From positions 1-42,209 of the forward strand of contig CALHOU010000082.1 of NCBI GenBank assembly GCA_938035945.1: 42,209 bases of DNA. The letters are read 5' to 3'. The translations under genes and the position numbers were made by a program. This document shows positions 1 through 8,916 of this stretch, in pieces (within the stretch, counting starts at the first letter, position 1; each line of letters begins with the position of its first letter). Under the pieces are notes generated by a model, which worked only from the letters and a program-made list of their open reading frames with translations, ran no database searches and was not told the DNA's origin. This DNA is from an uncultured Granulosicoccaceae bacterium (lineage in GTDB: Bacteria; Pseudomonadota; Gammaproteobacteria; Granulosicoccales; Granulosicoccaceae).

Positions 1-1335
1 CAACTTCAATCGAAATTAAATCACTTGGCGCAACATGATGACTTAACCGGTCTTGTCAATCGCCGAGCGTTTGAATCAGCACTGAGCAGTATCCTCGATC
101 AGACAGCAAAGCGCGAAACGCAGGCCACGCTATGTTTTATCGATCTGGACCGGTTTAAACTGGTTAATGATGGTGGCGGTCATGAGGCAGGTGATCAGTT
201 ACTTAAAAATACTGCGAATACATTTTGTGAGCTGCTGGGTGAACAAGCGCTGATTGCGCGGCTAGGCGGTGATGAATTTGGCGTTATCCTGCATATGGGA
301 GTCAACGCCGCACTAGCGAAAATTAACGAACTGATCAACTATTTAAGTTCCACGCCGTTTGAATGGAAGCAACGTAAATATTCCATTGGAGCGAGTGCTG
401 GCTTGGTTGTGATAGATGAGAATAGCCATGACATATCGGAATTAATGTCCCGGGCCGATACCGCATGTTACATGGCTAAAAACGCTGGTCGAAATCAGGC
501 ACAAATTTACATGTACGACGAGTTCTTTCAAGATCCAGTGAGTTTGGAACTAAAACAAGTGAACTTGTTAAGGGATGCCATGGACAATGAAGGCTTGATG
601 CTCTATCTGCAACCCATTAAGCCTATTCAGTTCGAACGCACGCATACACATTTTGAAGTGTTGTTGAGATTAAACGGCGAGGATGGTTCAGTGAAGTCCG
701 CTGGCGAGTTTATTCCAGTGGCTGAGAAATACGATTTGATGCAGCACTTGGATAGATGGGTATTGCAAGAAGCACTTAGAACATTAGAGAACATGCGAGC
801 CAATGGGTTGGATGTTTCGTTTTCGATCAATTTGTCTGGTAATACACTAAGCAACAAAGATAGTTTGAACTTGTATACATCTATAATTAATTCATCGCCT
901 GTAGCGCCAAATTTGCTCGTTTTTGAAATTACAGAGACGGCTGCCATAAAGAATATTGAAACAGCAAAGAACTTTATCAAAGCACTCAAAGAGCTTGGCT
1001 GTAAATTCTCCTTGGATGATTTCGGCAGTGGATTAAGCTCCTTCGGTTACTTAAAGGACATGGCGGTGGATTTCCTAAAAATAGATGGAAGTTTTGTCAA
1101 GAACATCAGTACGGATCCTACTTGCAAAGCGATCGTTTCAGCGTTTAATCAGTTAAGTCACGAACTGGGTATGAGTACAGTTGCCGAATTTGTGGAAGAT
1201 GAGGAAACAGAGGAACTATTAAAAGAATTAGGCATAGACTTCGCGCAGGGTTACGGTGTTGGAGCACCACAACACGCGGAGGTATGGTCAGATTTCTTGC
1301 AAGAATCTAAATCTCAAGCAGGAAATGCAAGCTAG
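1..1335 (+). CDS. GGDEF-EAL cyclic-di-GMP signalling protein (5' end outside window)
   Basis: The frame is open to the first base of the window, so the N-terminus is missing and any sensory domain is unseen. What remains starts with the usual entry to a GGDEF domain (HDDLTGLVNRR), then a metal-site segment (FIDLDRFKLVND) and an intact GGDEF signature (ARLGGDEFG), consistent with diguanylate cyclase activity. No RxxD inhibitory site precedes GGDEF. An EAL domain follows, with EVL in place of EAL (FEVLLRL). It keeps the Asn (SINLSGN), ExT (FEITET), DDFGSG, lysine (FLKIDGS) and QGYG elements expected of a working c-di-GMP phosphodiesterase. Both halves look catalytically competent; which dominates cannot be told. 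The gene ends at TAG and a separate transcription unit follows. Confidence 0.93.
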   Translation, partial: QLQSKLNHLAQHDDLTGLVNRRAFESALSSILDQTAKRETQATLCFIDLDRFKLVNDGGGHEAGDQLLKNTANTFCELLGEQALIARLGGDEFGVILHMGVNAALAKINELINYLSSTPFEWKQRKYSIGASAGLVVIDENSHDISELMSRADTACYMAKNAGRNQAQIYMYDEFFQDPVSLELKQVNLLRDAMDNEGLMLYLQPIKPIQFERTHTHFEVLLRLNGEDGSVKSAGEFIPVAEKYDLMQHLDRWVLQEALRTLENMRANGLDVSFSINLSGNTLSNKDSLNLYTSIINSSPVAPNLLVFEITETAAIKNIETAKNFIKALKELGCKFSLDDFGSGLSSFGYLKDMAVDFLKIDGSFVKNISTDPTCKAIVSAFNQLSHELGMSTVAEFVEDEETEELLKELGIDFAQGYGVGAPQHAEVWSDFLQESKSQAGNAS

Positions 1336-1381
1336 ATAATTAGTATTTACGCACTGACACACCTGCAATCCATTGTGGCTT

Positions 1382-1387
1382 TATAAT
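1382..1387 (+). promoter_or_regulatory. Perfect -10 box (TATAAT) ahead of the DUF2786 gene
   Basis: TATAAT lies 27 bases before the chosen ATG at 1414. No good -35 sits at 17 bases; the nearest match, CTGACA at 1354-1359, is too far at 22. Either the -35 is weak or an activator is needed. Confidence 0.4.
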
Positions 1388-1413
1388 GGCGCTAATCTTA
1401 AAGGTTGATCACA

Positions 1414-2115
1414 ATGGAACGCGAAAAGGTTATTGCGCGTGTGCGCAAACTGTACGCTATGAGCCAGGCTTCGGAATCGAGTCCGAACGAGGCTGAAATC
1501 GCGTTACGGCGTTGTCAATCACTTATGAGTAAATTCGGCGTCACGCTCAGTGAGCTGGAAACCTCAGAATACGGTACTTCAAGCATTGGACGTCATTTTC
1601 GTAGTGTCCCTAGCTATGTCACTCTCTTAAGTTCAGCCGTTGCCTTACTACACGATTGTATTTGCGTTGATTCTGGTGAAATCGAGTTTCGTGGTTTTAG
1701 CTTAGACGCTGAAGTAGCCACACTTACCTATGATTATTTATCCAAGTCCATGGAGCGTTCTCTGCAGTTGCGAAAAAAAGAAGGCGCTGTATCACCAGGG
1801 CGCTCGGCGAGTTTTGACTATCGTGTAGGGTATGGCATATCCGTACTTAACCGCTGCAAGCAAATCCATCAAGAAAGGTTAGAGGCTGAAAAAAAATCCA
1901 CGACTACGGCCAGTAACGATTCCACGTATGGCTCTTCGCTTGTAGTGCTAAAACGCGAATTGATAGAAGAGAATTGCACCAGCGATATTCAAGGTTCAAA
2001 GAGACGCACTGTACGCTTTAGAAGCGGTTCGGCTCACAGCGCAGGCGCCAGCGATGGCAGTGATGTATCACTGGAAAATCAAGTAGGGCACGAGAAAACG
2101 GATGCGCTAAGCTGA
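1414..2115 (+). CDS. DUF2786 domain protein
   Basis: The first 45 residues (KVIARVRKLYAMSQ, then NEAEIALRRCQSLMSKFG) match the DUF2786 pattern, a small helical domain found in many bacterial and phage proteins of unknown role. The rest, including a basic, Ser/Gly-rich tail, shows no domain I recognise. I chose ATG 1414 over an in-frame TTG at 1405 because AAAGG at 1400-1404 is well spaced for the ATG and abuts the TTG. It looks monocistronic. No function is proposed; a nucleic-acid role would fit the basic charge but is only a guess. Confidence 0.75.
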   Translation: MEREKVIARVRKLYAMSQASESSPNEAEIALRRCQSLMSKFGVTLSELETSEYGTSSIGRHFRSVPSYVTLLSSAVALLHDCICVDSGEIEFRGFSLDAEVATLTYDYLSKSMERSLQLRKKEGAVSPGRSASFDYRVGYGISVLNRCKQIHQERLEAEKKSTTTASNDSTYGSSLVVLKRELIEENCTSDIQGSKRRTVRFRSGSAHSAGASDGSDVSLENQVGHEKTDALS

Positions 2116-2204
2116 TATTAATTCATTTTGGTTAACCACAATATCTGCTGTCCAGCACCACATAGCGAGCAAAGGATGCTGTTTGGTTTCCATTGAATGT
2201 AGCT

Positions 2205-2250
2205 CCCAGCTTTTATGATGTTTGAACGAACCTGGTGCTTTTAAGCTGGG
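2205..2250. repeat. Inverted repeat CCCAGCTT/AAGCTGGG in the 232-base gap
   Basis: CCCAGCTT at 2205-2212 is matched by AAGCTGGG at 2243-2250 across a 30-base spacer. No T-run follows, so it is not a standard terminator. It may be a weak stem or an operator for the M19 gene. The rest of 2116-2347 shows nothing else convincing. Confidence 0.35.
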
Positions 2251-2347
2251 TTTACTAGAAGTCTCATTTGGCCATTGCGCATTCCCACTTAGGAATTGCT
2301 AAAATCTTGGCTGTAGGCGTTGCGAGATATCACTATTGGAAAATACT

Positions 2348-3322
2348 ATGCGCATAGACAATCTTCAGTATGCGAATTGGTCGGAGAAAATATTCCGTCA
2401 AATGCGAGAAGGCGGCGTTGATGCGGTTCATGTGACGATTGCTTATCATGAAAATTTCCGCGAAACCGTCCTTAACGTAGAGCAGTGGAATCGATGGTTT
2501 GAGCAGTTTGCCGATCTTATTTTTCACGGCAAATGGGCCAGCGATGTTGACTTAGCGAAGTCAACTAATCGTACTGCCATATTTTTCGGTTTTCAAAACC
2601 CGAGTCCTATCGAAGACGATATTGGATTGGTAGAAGTTTGGCATACTTTAGGTGCGCGCTTTATGCAGCTCACGTATAACAACCAATCTTTGTTAGCCAC
2701 TGGTTGTTATGAGTCAACAGATACGGGTATTACTCGTATGGGCAAGCAAGTTATCAAGGAGATGAACCGTGTGGGTTTAGTTGTAGATATGAGTCACTCA
2801 GCCGACAAATCTACCATAGAGGCGGCTGATATTTCAACTCGCCCGATTGCCATAACACATGCCAATCCACACGCGTGGATGCCAGCACTACGGAACAAAA
2901 AGCATGATGTGATAAAAGCCGTAACCGACAATGGTGGAATGATCGGCTTCTCGCTATACCCTCACCATCTAAAAGACAAAAGTGATTGTACGCTTGAGAG
3001 TTTTTGCCAAATGGTTGCTGATACAGCGTCTAAGTATGGCATTGAGCATATAGGCATTGGAACCGATCTTTGCCAGGATCAGCCCGACTCGATAGTTGAG
3101 TGGATGCGTGTGGGTCGCTGGTCAAAAGAAATTGACTACGGAGAAGGCTCTGCAGCAGCACCAGGCTTTCCTCCCATGCCTAATTGGTTTCAGGATAACC
3201 GTGACTTCAATAATATTGAAAGCGGATTAAGAAATGTTGGCCTAAGCGAAGCTGAGGTCTGTGCGTTTATGGGTGGGAATTGGTATCGCTTTTATGCGGA
3301 TAACTTTGTTCCTGCGGCTTAA
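2348..3322 (+). CDS. Peptidase M19 (membrane dipeptidase) family protein, divergent
   Basis: The core follows the M19 pattern: a GFQNPSPIEDDIGLVEVWHTLGAR-type segment, DMSHSADKST, ITHANPHAW, an NGGMIG strand and a late IGTD. Classical M19 enzymes begin with an HxD metal motif. This protein starts just after where that should be (MRIDNLQYANW), so it probably lacks part of the binuclear zinc site. From memory it resembles the M19 homologue encoded with the glycine betaine/dimethylglycine catabolism genes of Pseudomonas, which is similarly reduced. ATG 2348 is chosen because GGAAA lies 5 bases before it; a TTG at 2336 has no ribosome site. Two genes of unknown function follow closely. The substrate is unknown and dipeptidase activity is doubtful. 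Confidence 0.8.
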   Translation: MRIDNLQYANWSEKIFRQMREGGVDAVHVTIAYHENFRETVLNVEQWNRWFEQFADLIFHGKWASDVDLAKSTNRTAIFFGFQNPSPIEDDIGLVEVWHTLGARFMQLTYNNQSLLATGCYESTDTGITRMGKQVIKEMNRVGLVVDMSHSADKSTIEAADISTRPIAITHANPHAWMPALRNKKHDVIKAVTDNGGMIGFSLYPHHLKDKSDCTLESFCQMVADTASKYGIEHIGIGTDLCQDQPDSIVEWMRVGRWSKEIDYGEGSAAAPGFPPMPNWFQDNRDFNNIESGLRNVGLSEAEVCAFMGGNWYRFYADNFVPAA

Positions 3323-3343
3323 TTTATTGATGGATTATTGGCG

Positions 3344-3349
3344 TATAAT
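3344..3349 (+). promoter_or_regulatory. TATAAT box five bases before the next start codon
   Basis: A perfect -10 hexamer sits in the 32-base gap and ends 5 bases before ATG 3355. No clear -35 precedes it and no ribosome site is visible. If used, transcription would begin inside the coding start, giving a leaderless message. It may be chance. Confidence 0.25.
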
Positions 3350-3354
3350 CAATC

Positions 3355-5037
3355 ATGCTCAGTGAAGATACAGTCACAAAAAAGGTCGCCCGACGCTCGC
3401 CAGCTCAAGTCATGCGCTTAGAACGATTGGGTAGTTTTCATCAGTCCCGACTGTCTTTTATGCGTGTGCTGACAAGAAGGCTCAAGTCTGAGCAGTGGCA
3501 ATTCAAACAACAGCAGTTTTCTATCGGCGTTGATGGAGTGGGACACGCCGTTTATAGCGCGATTGGTCCTGATAGAACTTACTCGCTTGTAGCCTTTGCG
3601 CACGACCTTCCTGACGAGTTGCGTTCTGATCGTGTCATAGCCGAACAATGGGATACCACATTTGCACTGTTTGATGGAGTTCCAACGGATGCCGATATAG
3701 AGCGCCTGTCGAACAACGTGCCTTACCAAGAAGCGGGTCGTGTTACGCAATCAGAGCTTACTTTATCGCGTGCTAATCGTTCGGTGCGTTTGTGGGAACA
3801 TGTGGTTGATAGTTTGGCTAACGGCAAACAACCTGATAAAGCTCAATTAGATGCTGTTGGCTACCTAATGCGGACAACGGCCGTGTATGGTTCAGGTAAA
3901 TTTGGTGCTGCAGATCGTCAAGCCATCGCGAGTCGCGCCGAATGTGTGGGCCCTTTTCAAGTGGAAATGCTCACTGTTTATCTAATTCGCGCATTCGTTA
4001 GGGACTTGGTTCAACACATGGCGAATGTGCGTGGCGGTGAGAACGCCATCAAGCTTGATGCCGATTTAGCTCGCTCCTTAGGAATTGGTAATTCAACGGG
4101 CTTGGGAATGGCGCCGTTTATTCTTAATCATCCCTCTTTGTTTAATAATTGGATTGTTGCCAGAGAGGAAGCATTAGCGCAGGTTCGCTCAATAGAATAT
4201 GCGTCTGCAGACGACATAGATTTATTTAAAACACTGTTCGCAAAAGCATGCCAATCTATACGCGCATGGAATACGGATCATGAGCTTCAAAAAAGTAAAG
4301 TTGCGAAACTACAAGAAGACCTGAAACAGTTAACGCATCATCTCGAGGAGTTTAATTTTGCGGATAATTCTCCTTGGAATACTCTGTATCTTTGGGTTGA
4401 ACAACATCTTAGTAGTGAAGCCGTTGAATTTATTGTATCGCTATTGTTGGAACCCTACGGCGAGCTTGTCGATGGCTTTGCTCATTGTATGGGGACGGAT
4501 AAGCCGACGATCAACCCAATAAATGGCACAATGAAATTATCCAGTATCAAATCAATGCTGGAATCTCAGTATGGCTGGGCTGCTGATATTAACTGGGCAG
4601 ATAAAACGGCCTGTGCCAGGGCATGGTACGTATCTGAAGAAAAATTAGAACCTCGATTGGGTGAACGCTTCGACGAACCGATTGCGAACTATGAACAACC
4701 CTTATCTCCGGCGCGTGATGCAATACAACTGTTACAAGATATAGAGGCGGTCGATGCCAATAGATCGGTCGCATCCTTCTTACTGAAACACCCTGAACAT
4801 CGGCACACGGTTCGCCGAATTCAAACGCTTCGAAATCTGCCTTACGGTGAAATCCAAGACAATACAATAAGCGCTTCTTTGATGCCAATTGATATGTTAC
4901 GTTGTAAGCTATCTTTTTTCGGTGCAATTCATTTTGATCCGCGCTCTGATCGATGGGTACGTATCCGTATGTTTGGAAATGCCCCTTACCCTGAAGAGCT
5001 CGGGAGCATAGATGCAGACCTCTGGATCTACCCTTAG
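3355..5037 (+). CDS. Conserved-looking protein of unknown function (560 residues)
   Basis: I do not recognise this protein. It has no signal peptide or membrane segment, so it is likely cytoplasmic. The sequence is helical and mixed in charge, with a Lys/Glu-rich stretch around residues 305-335 (ELQKSKVAKLQEDLK) likely to form a coiled coil. It contains glycine-rich segments (GSGKFGAADR near 180; GNSTGLGMAPF near 245) that are not Walker motifs. Codon use looks like its neighbours. It lies 32 bases after the M19 gene and 22 before the DUF3726 gene, so the three probably form an operon. No function is proposed. Confidence 0.75.
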   Translation: MLSEDTVTKKVARRSPAQVMRLERLGSFHQSRLSFMRVLTRRLKSEQWQFKQQQFSIGVDGVGHAVYSAIGPDRTYSLVAFAHDLPDELRSDRVIAEQWDTTFALFDGVPTDADIERLSNNVPYQEAGRVTQSELTLSRANRSVRLWEHVVDSLANGKQPDKAQLDAVGYLMRTTAVYGSGKFGAADRQAIASRAECVGPFQVEMLTVYLIRAFVRDLVQHMANVRGGENAIKLDADLARSLGIGNSTGLGMAPFILNHPSLFNNWIVAREEALAQVRSIEYASADDIDLFKTLFAKACQSIRAWNTDHELQKSKVAKLQEDLKQLTHHLEEFNFADNSPWNTLYLWVEQHLSSEAVEFIVSLLLEPYGELVDGFAHCMGTDKPTINPINGTMKLSSIKSMLESQYGWAADINWADKTACARAWYVSEEKLEPRLGERFDEPIANYEQPLSPARDAIQLLQDIEAVDANRSVASFLLKHPEHRHTVRRIQTLRNLPYGEIQDNTISASLMPIDMLRCKLSFFGAIHFDPRSDRWVRIRMFGNAPYPEELGSIDADLWIYP

Positions 5038-5059
5038 TTTTGGCTAGAATCGTACCGCA

Positions 5060-5728
5060 ATGATCGATTATTCGTTAAACGAATTAGCCAGCCGAGCAAA
5101 GCTAAGTGCAAGAGGTGCTGGATATAGTTGGGGTATGGCGGAGGAAGTGTCTCGCGCCGTATATTGGTTAGCGCACCATAACCTGCCACATTGTTCCATG
5201 CTATTGCCACTGTTAAATCAGATCGATTCATCAGTTAATATAATGGACACGTTGCCTAAAGCTTTGGGCGAAAATTATTATGCGCAAGGCGAATACTTGT
5301 GTCCAATAGCCGCGGGGTGCGCACTCTCAGATTCGTTCGACATAAAGGCACGCGAATCAAAAGTTTTGATGACGGATGTGTTGAGTCCGGAACTGTTGTT
5401 GCCGTTTGTGGCTGATATCGCGCAACGGTGTGAAACGATTATAGTGCTCGAGTTTAACAATGAAAATCTCGCAACCGATGGGGTGCACATCAAAACATCC
5501 TCCTCGAACCTGTACGAGGTTGAAAAGGCCAGTACGCTTCTATGTCGTGTGGCCGGTGCCGGTGAAGTTGAGTTCACCGGTTTGCACGTTCCTGAGCGTA
5601 AAACCAGGGCAGTGGTCAGCGAAGACGTTTGGAAAGCATTGGGTGTGTACGCCCATAACACTTACGCACCGGCCAGTGAGCGTTCGCGCGAATTAGGCGC
5701 TGGTGCTGGTTTGAATGACAATGACTAG
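5060..5728 (+). CDS. DUF3726 family protein
   Basis: The opening (SLNELASRAKLSARGAGYSWGMAEEVSRAVYWL) fits the DUF3726 family: a helix with an RGAG-W-AEE core at the N-terminus of a roughly 200-residue protein. Function is unknown. There is no signal peptide or transmembrane segment. It is the last gene of the three-gene set and ends 30 bases from the convergent hpaH gene. The short gap (22 bases) argues for co-transcription with the 560-residue protein. Confidence 0.75.
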   Translation: MIDYSLNELASRAKLSARGAGYSWGMAEEVSRAVYWLAHHNLPHCSMLLPLLNQIDSSVNIMDTLPKALGENYYAQGEYLCPIAAGCALSDSFDIKARESKVLMTDVLSPELLLPFVADIAQRCETIIVLEFNNENLATDGVHIKTSSSNLYEVEKASTLLCRVAGAGEVEFTGLHVPERKTRAVVSEDVWKALGVYAHNTYAPASERSRELGAGAGLNDND

Positions 5729-5758
5729 TTTGTTGGCCTAAAGTCAAAGAAAAAACGC

Positions 5759-6565
5759 TTAACCGAAATTGATACCAACACGACCAAAGCTACCAAAGTC
5801 TGCTTCAACCGAGGTGCCGGGTGGGCACTCAAGCGGACGAATAAAACTCCCGGATAAAATGACATGGCCAGGTTCGACCTGTTGTCCGTACTGAGCCATG
5901 CGTTGGATAAGCCAAAGCACACTTTCGACTGGATCATTAAGAACGCCGGCGCCAAGTCCCGTTTCTTCGACTGCGCCGTTTGCGCTAACGATGGCACCTA
6001 CCCAACGCAGATCATGTGCATCGATTGCATGCCGTTCTTTGCCAACTACAATACCTGCATTGGCGGCGTTATCAGAGATAGTATCGTTTACGTTCCGTGT
6101 TCTACCCGTTTCTTTGTCTTGTCGAACGATTCTTGTGTCAAGTATTTCAATTGCAGGCGTGACGTAATCAATGGCTTGAATAACGTCGTTTTTGGTTACG
6201 TTTGCGCCGCCAATTTTTTCTTTCATAACAAACGCAATTTCTGCCTCTATTCGTGGTTGAATAAAGCGTCCAGCGGGTACGGTGCTATCGGTATCAAACG
6301 CCATGTCATCGAATAGAATACCGCTGTCAGGTATATCGATGTTCAAGGCTTGTTGCATAGCTTTTGACGTTAAGCCAATTTTCCAACCAATAACCTGTCT
6401 TCCTGCGTCAAGCTTGTGCGCCATAATGCCAGATTGAATGCGATAAGCATCGCTCATATCCAGCTGCGGAAACTGTAAGGACAGTAAGCCTATTTGCTTT
6501 GAGTGGGTTTCAGCATCGACTAAGGCCTTAGCCGTGTCTTCGACTTCCGCATCAGATAAACTCAT
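5759..6565 (-). CDS. hpaH: 2-oxo-hepta-4-ene-1,7-dioate hydratase (HpaH)
   Basis: This enzyme hydrates 2-oxohept-4-ene-1,7-dioate in the lower homoprotocatechuate meta pathway, before aldol cleavage. The full-length 268 residues match the HpaH/MhpD hydratase family. Family segments seen include GWKIGLTSKAMQ, a metal-binding QPRIEAEIAFVMK (ExE-type acidic pair), DNAANAGIVVG, and the closing GSFIRPL. It is the last gene of the minus-strand hpa operon and overlaps the upstream hpaG-like gene by four bases (ATGA), indicating translational coupling. The start is fixed by that overlap. Confidence 0.92.
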   Translation of the reverse strand: MSLSDAEVEDTAKALVDAETHSKQIGLLSLQFPQLDMSDAYRIQSGIMAHKLDAGRQVIGWKIGLTSKAMQQALNIDIPDSGILFDDMAFDTDSTVPAGRFIQPRIEAEIAFVMKEKIGGANVTKNDVIQAIDYVTPAIEILDTRIVRQDKETGRTRNVNDTISDNAANAGIVVGKERHAIDAHDLRWVGAIVSANGAVEETGLGAGVLNDPVESVLWLIQRMAQYGQQVEPGHVILSGSFIRPLECPPGTSVEADFGSFGRVGINFG

Positions 6566-7413
6566 GTTTCGTCCTTTACTGTATTGACTAAGCTGCCAAT
6601 GCCATCGGCGGTAACAGTAATCTCGTCTCCTGGTTTTAGAAATTTAGGCGGGTCAAATCTGGCGCCCGCACCCGTCGGTGTGCCGGTTATTATGATGTCA
6701 CCAGGAACCAGAGTGGTAAACGTTGAGATATATTCAATTTGCCGGCGAATAGGAAAAAGCATACGGCTGGTTCTGTCATCTTGGCGAAGCTCACCATTCA
6801 CATGGGTAGTGAGGTGAATGTCATCGAGTTGCTCAGCACCGCTAAACGGAACTAACCACGGCCCAATCGCACCAGAATTATCCCAGTTCTTGCCCTGAGT
6901 CACGTTGAACTTGGCATGCCTCACCCAGTCGCGAATAGTACCTTCGTTGCATAAACTTAAAGCTGCTATATGATCGTAGGCATCAGCTTGTTTTATACGT
7001 CGACCGGCTTTTCCTATCACAACGGCTATTTCACCTTCATAATCGAGTTTCTCGGATTCCGGTGGCCGCACTAATGACTGATTGTGCCCGGTAAAAGAGC
7101 GTGGAAAGCGCGGGAACAATGACATGTTCGGTGGCGCTTCAGTGCCATCTTTATACTCAGCGTTTCGATCAGGGAAATTAACGCCAACGCAAATTATTTT
7201 CTCCGGATTCGGAATTGGGATTTCTAGTGTGTAATCGGTGTGAGTCACACTCAATTCGTTGGATTTTGTCGCAAGCTTTGCCAGGCCATCGGCTTCAATG
7301 ACGTTTCGCATGGTAGGCCATTGTGGAAAATGGGGTGACAGCGCGATCATGCCAGCATCAGTATTGGCGCCGTAGAATGATTCACCGTTATTGTTGTAGG
7401 TAGAGAATTTCAT
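6562..7413 (-). CDS. hpaG: Fumarylacetoacetate hydrolase family protein, probable HpaG-type decarboxylase/isomerase
   Basis: A FAH-fold enzyme with the metal-binding ExE (KLDYEGEIAVVIG), CNEGTIRDW, QGKNWDNSGAIGPWLV and the terminal GTPTGAGARFDPP signature. Its place between gabD and hpaH points to decarboxylation of the 5-oxopent-3-ene-1,2,5-tricarboxylate intermediate. Enteric HpaG is a fusion of two FAH domains that also isomerises the product; this protein has only one catalytic domain plus a short N-terminal extension. Whether it does one step or both cannot be read from sequence. It overlaps hpaH by four bases and lies 3 bases from gabD. The gene name is by context. Confidence 0.8.
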   Translation of the reverse strand: MKFSTYNNNGESFYGANTDAGMIALSPHFPQWPTMRNVIEADGLAKLATKSNELSVTHTDYTLEIPIPNPEKIICVGVNFPDRNAEYKDGTEAPPNMSLFPRFPRSFTGHNQSLVRPPESEKLDYEGEIAVVIGKAGRRIKQADAYDHIAALSLCNEGTIRDWVRHAKFNVTQGKNWDNSGAIGPWLVPFSGAEQLDDIHLTTHVNGELRQDDRTSRMLFPIRRQIEYISTFTTLVPGDIIITGTPTGAGARFDPPKFLKPGDEITVTADGIGSLVNTVKDET

Positions 7414-7416
7414 AGT

Positions 7417-8889
7417 TTAAGCCTGTGGAATCGCATCGATTCCTCCGATACACATGTATTTCATTTCCATAAATTCGTCGAGCCCGTATTTTGATCCTTC
7501 ACGCCCCAGACCTGACATTTTTACGCCACCAAAAGGGGCTTCGGCAGTAGAGATTAGGCCCGTGTTGATTCCAACCATGCCGTAGTCCAGCGCTTCAGTT
7601 ACACGCCAGGTTCGCGCAAGGTCTTGCGTATAAAAATAAGATGCAAGCCCAAACTCTGTATCGTTTGCAGCTTGAATGACATCCGCCTCGCTTTCAAATT
7701 TAATCAAAGGGGCTAATGGTCCAAAGGTTTCTTCGCTATTAACCAACATATCATGGGTCACGCCTGTAATTATGGTTGGTTGAAAGAACGTGCCACCTAA
7801 TTCATGACGAGTGCCTCCCATCGTGACTACGCCGCCCTTGGCCGTAGCATCAGCAATGTGTTCTTCTACTTTCGCTACAGCGGCTTCATCAATCATTGGA
7901 CCGAACACAACACCTTCATCGGCACCGTTGCCGATCGGTAGAGTTTCAAGTTTAGCTTTTAGCTTTTGCGCAAATTCATCGTAAGCACCCGATTGCACAT
8001 AAATTCGGTTTGCACAAACGCAGGTTTGGCCATTATTTCGGTATTTGGAAATAATGGCGCCTTCGATGGCTGCATCGATATCGGCATCATCGAACACGAT
8101 AAACGGCGCGTTACCACCCAGCTCCAATCCTAGTTTTTTAATTGTAGGTGCGCACTGCGCATATAACAGAGCGCCGATTTCAGTAGAACCTGTGAACGTG
8201 AGTTTCTTAACGATAGGACTTTGTGTCATCGCTGAACCAATCTTACTTGCGCTACCGGTGATCACAGAAAACAATCCAGCTGGTAAACCGGCACGTTCGG
8301 CCAGCACCGCCATCGCAATAGCGGAGAAGGGTGTTTGACTAGCGGGTTTGATAACCATGGCACAACCTGCGGCTAACGCTGGACCGGCTTTACGGGTAAT
8401 CATGGCGTTAGGGAAATTCCATGGTGTGATCGCAGCGACTACACCAATCGGTTGCTTGAGTACCATGATACGTTTGTCTGCCTGATGTCCTGGTATAACA
8501 TCCCCATAAGCTCGTCGGGCTTCTTCAGCAAACCACTCAATAAAGGATGCACCATACCCAATTTCACCTTTTGCCTCGGCTAAGGGTTTACCTTGCTCTG
8601 CCGTTAGGATTGCAGCTAAGTCGTCTTGATTCTCCATCATCAGCTCATACCAACGTCGCAACACAGCTGCGCGTTCCTTAGCCGTTCTTGCCGCCCATGT
8701 ATGCCGCACTTTTTCGGCCATATCAATGGCTTCTTCGGTTTCGTTTTCACCTAGTCGAGGCACGCGGCCGATGATCTCACCGGTGGCAGGGTTATTAACC
8801 TCGATGGCATTATCAGACGTCGCTTCGATCCATTGATCGCCAACGAGTGCGGCTTGGCGCAACAGGGTGGGGTCGTTAAGTGTAAGCAT
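7417..8889 (-). CDS. gabD: NAD(P)-dependent succinate-semialdehyde dehydrogenase
   Basis: Aldehyde dehydrogenase superfamily, 490 residues, full length. Visible motifs are TPWNFPNAMITRKAGPALAAGC, the catalytic Glu in LELGGNAPF, the catalytic Cys in NNGQTCVCANR, and the closing PFGGVKMSGLGREGSKYGL typical of GabD. In this operon it would oxidise succinic semialdehyde, released with pyruvate by the HpaI aldolase, to succinate. It starts at ATG 8889, 27 bases after hpaD, and lies 3 bases before hpaG. Substrate assignment rests on family resemblance plus context. Confidence 0.9.
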   Translation of the reverse strand: MLTLNDPTLLRQAALVGDQWIEATSDNAIEVNNPATGEIIGRVPRLGENETEEAIDMAEKVRHTWAARTAKERAAVLRRWYELMMENQDDLAAILTAEQGKPLAEAKGEIGYGASFIEWFAEEARRAYGDVIPGHQADKRIMVLKQPIGVVAAITPWNFPNAMITRKAGPALAAGCAMVIKPASQTPFSAIAMAVLAERAGLPAGLFSVITGSASKIGSAMTQSPIVKKLTFTGSTEIGALLYAQCAPTIKKLGLELGGNAPFIVFDDADIDAAIEGAIISKYRNNGQTCVCANRIYVQSGAYDEFAQKLKAKLETLPIGNGADEGVVFGPMIDEAAVAKVEEHIADATAKGGVVTMGGTRHELGGTFFQPTIITGVTHDMLVNSEETFGPLAPLIKFESEADVIQAANDTEFGLASYFYTQDLARTWRVTEALDYGMVGINTGLISTAEAPFGGVKMSGLGREGSKYGLDEFMEMKYMCIGGIDAIPQA

Positions 8890-8916
8890 GATGCTTGTTC
8901 TCAGTTACTCTTGAAA

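Noticed and set aside
5278..5661. Long open frame on the minus strand across the DUF3726 gene
   Set aside because: It overlaps a recognised gene fully, has no ribosome site, and its composition is not protein-like.
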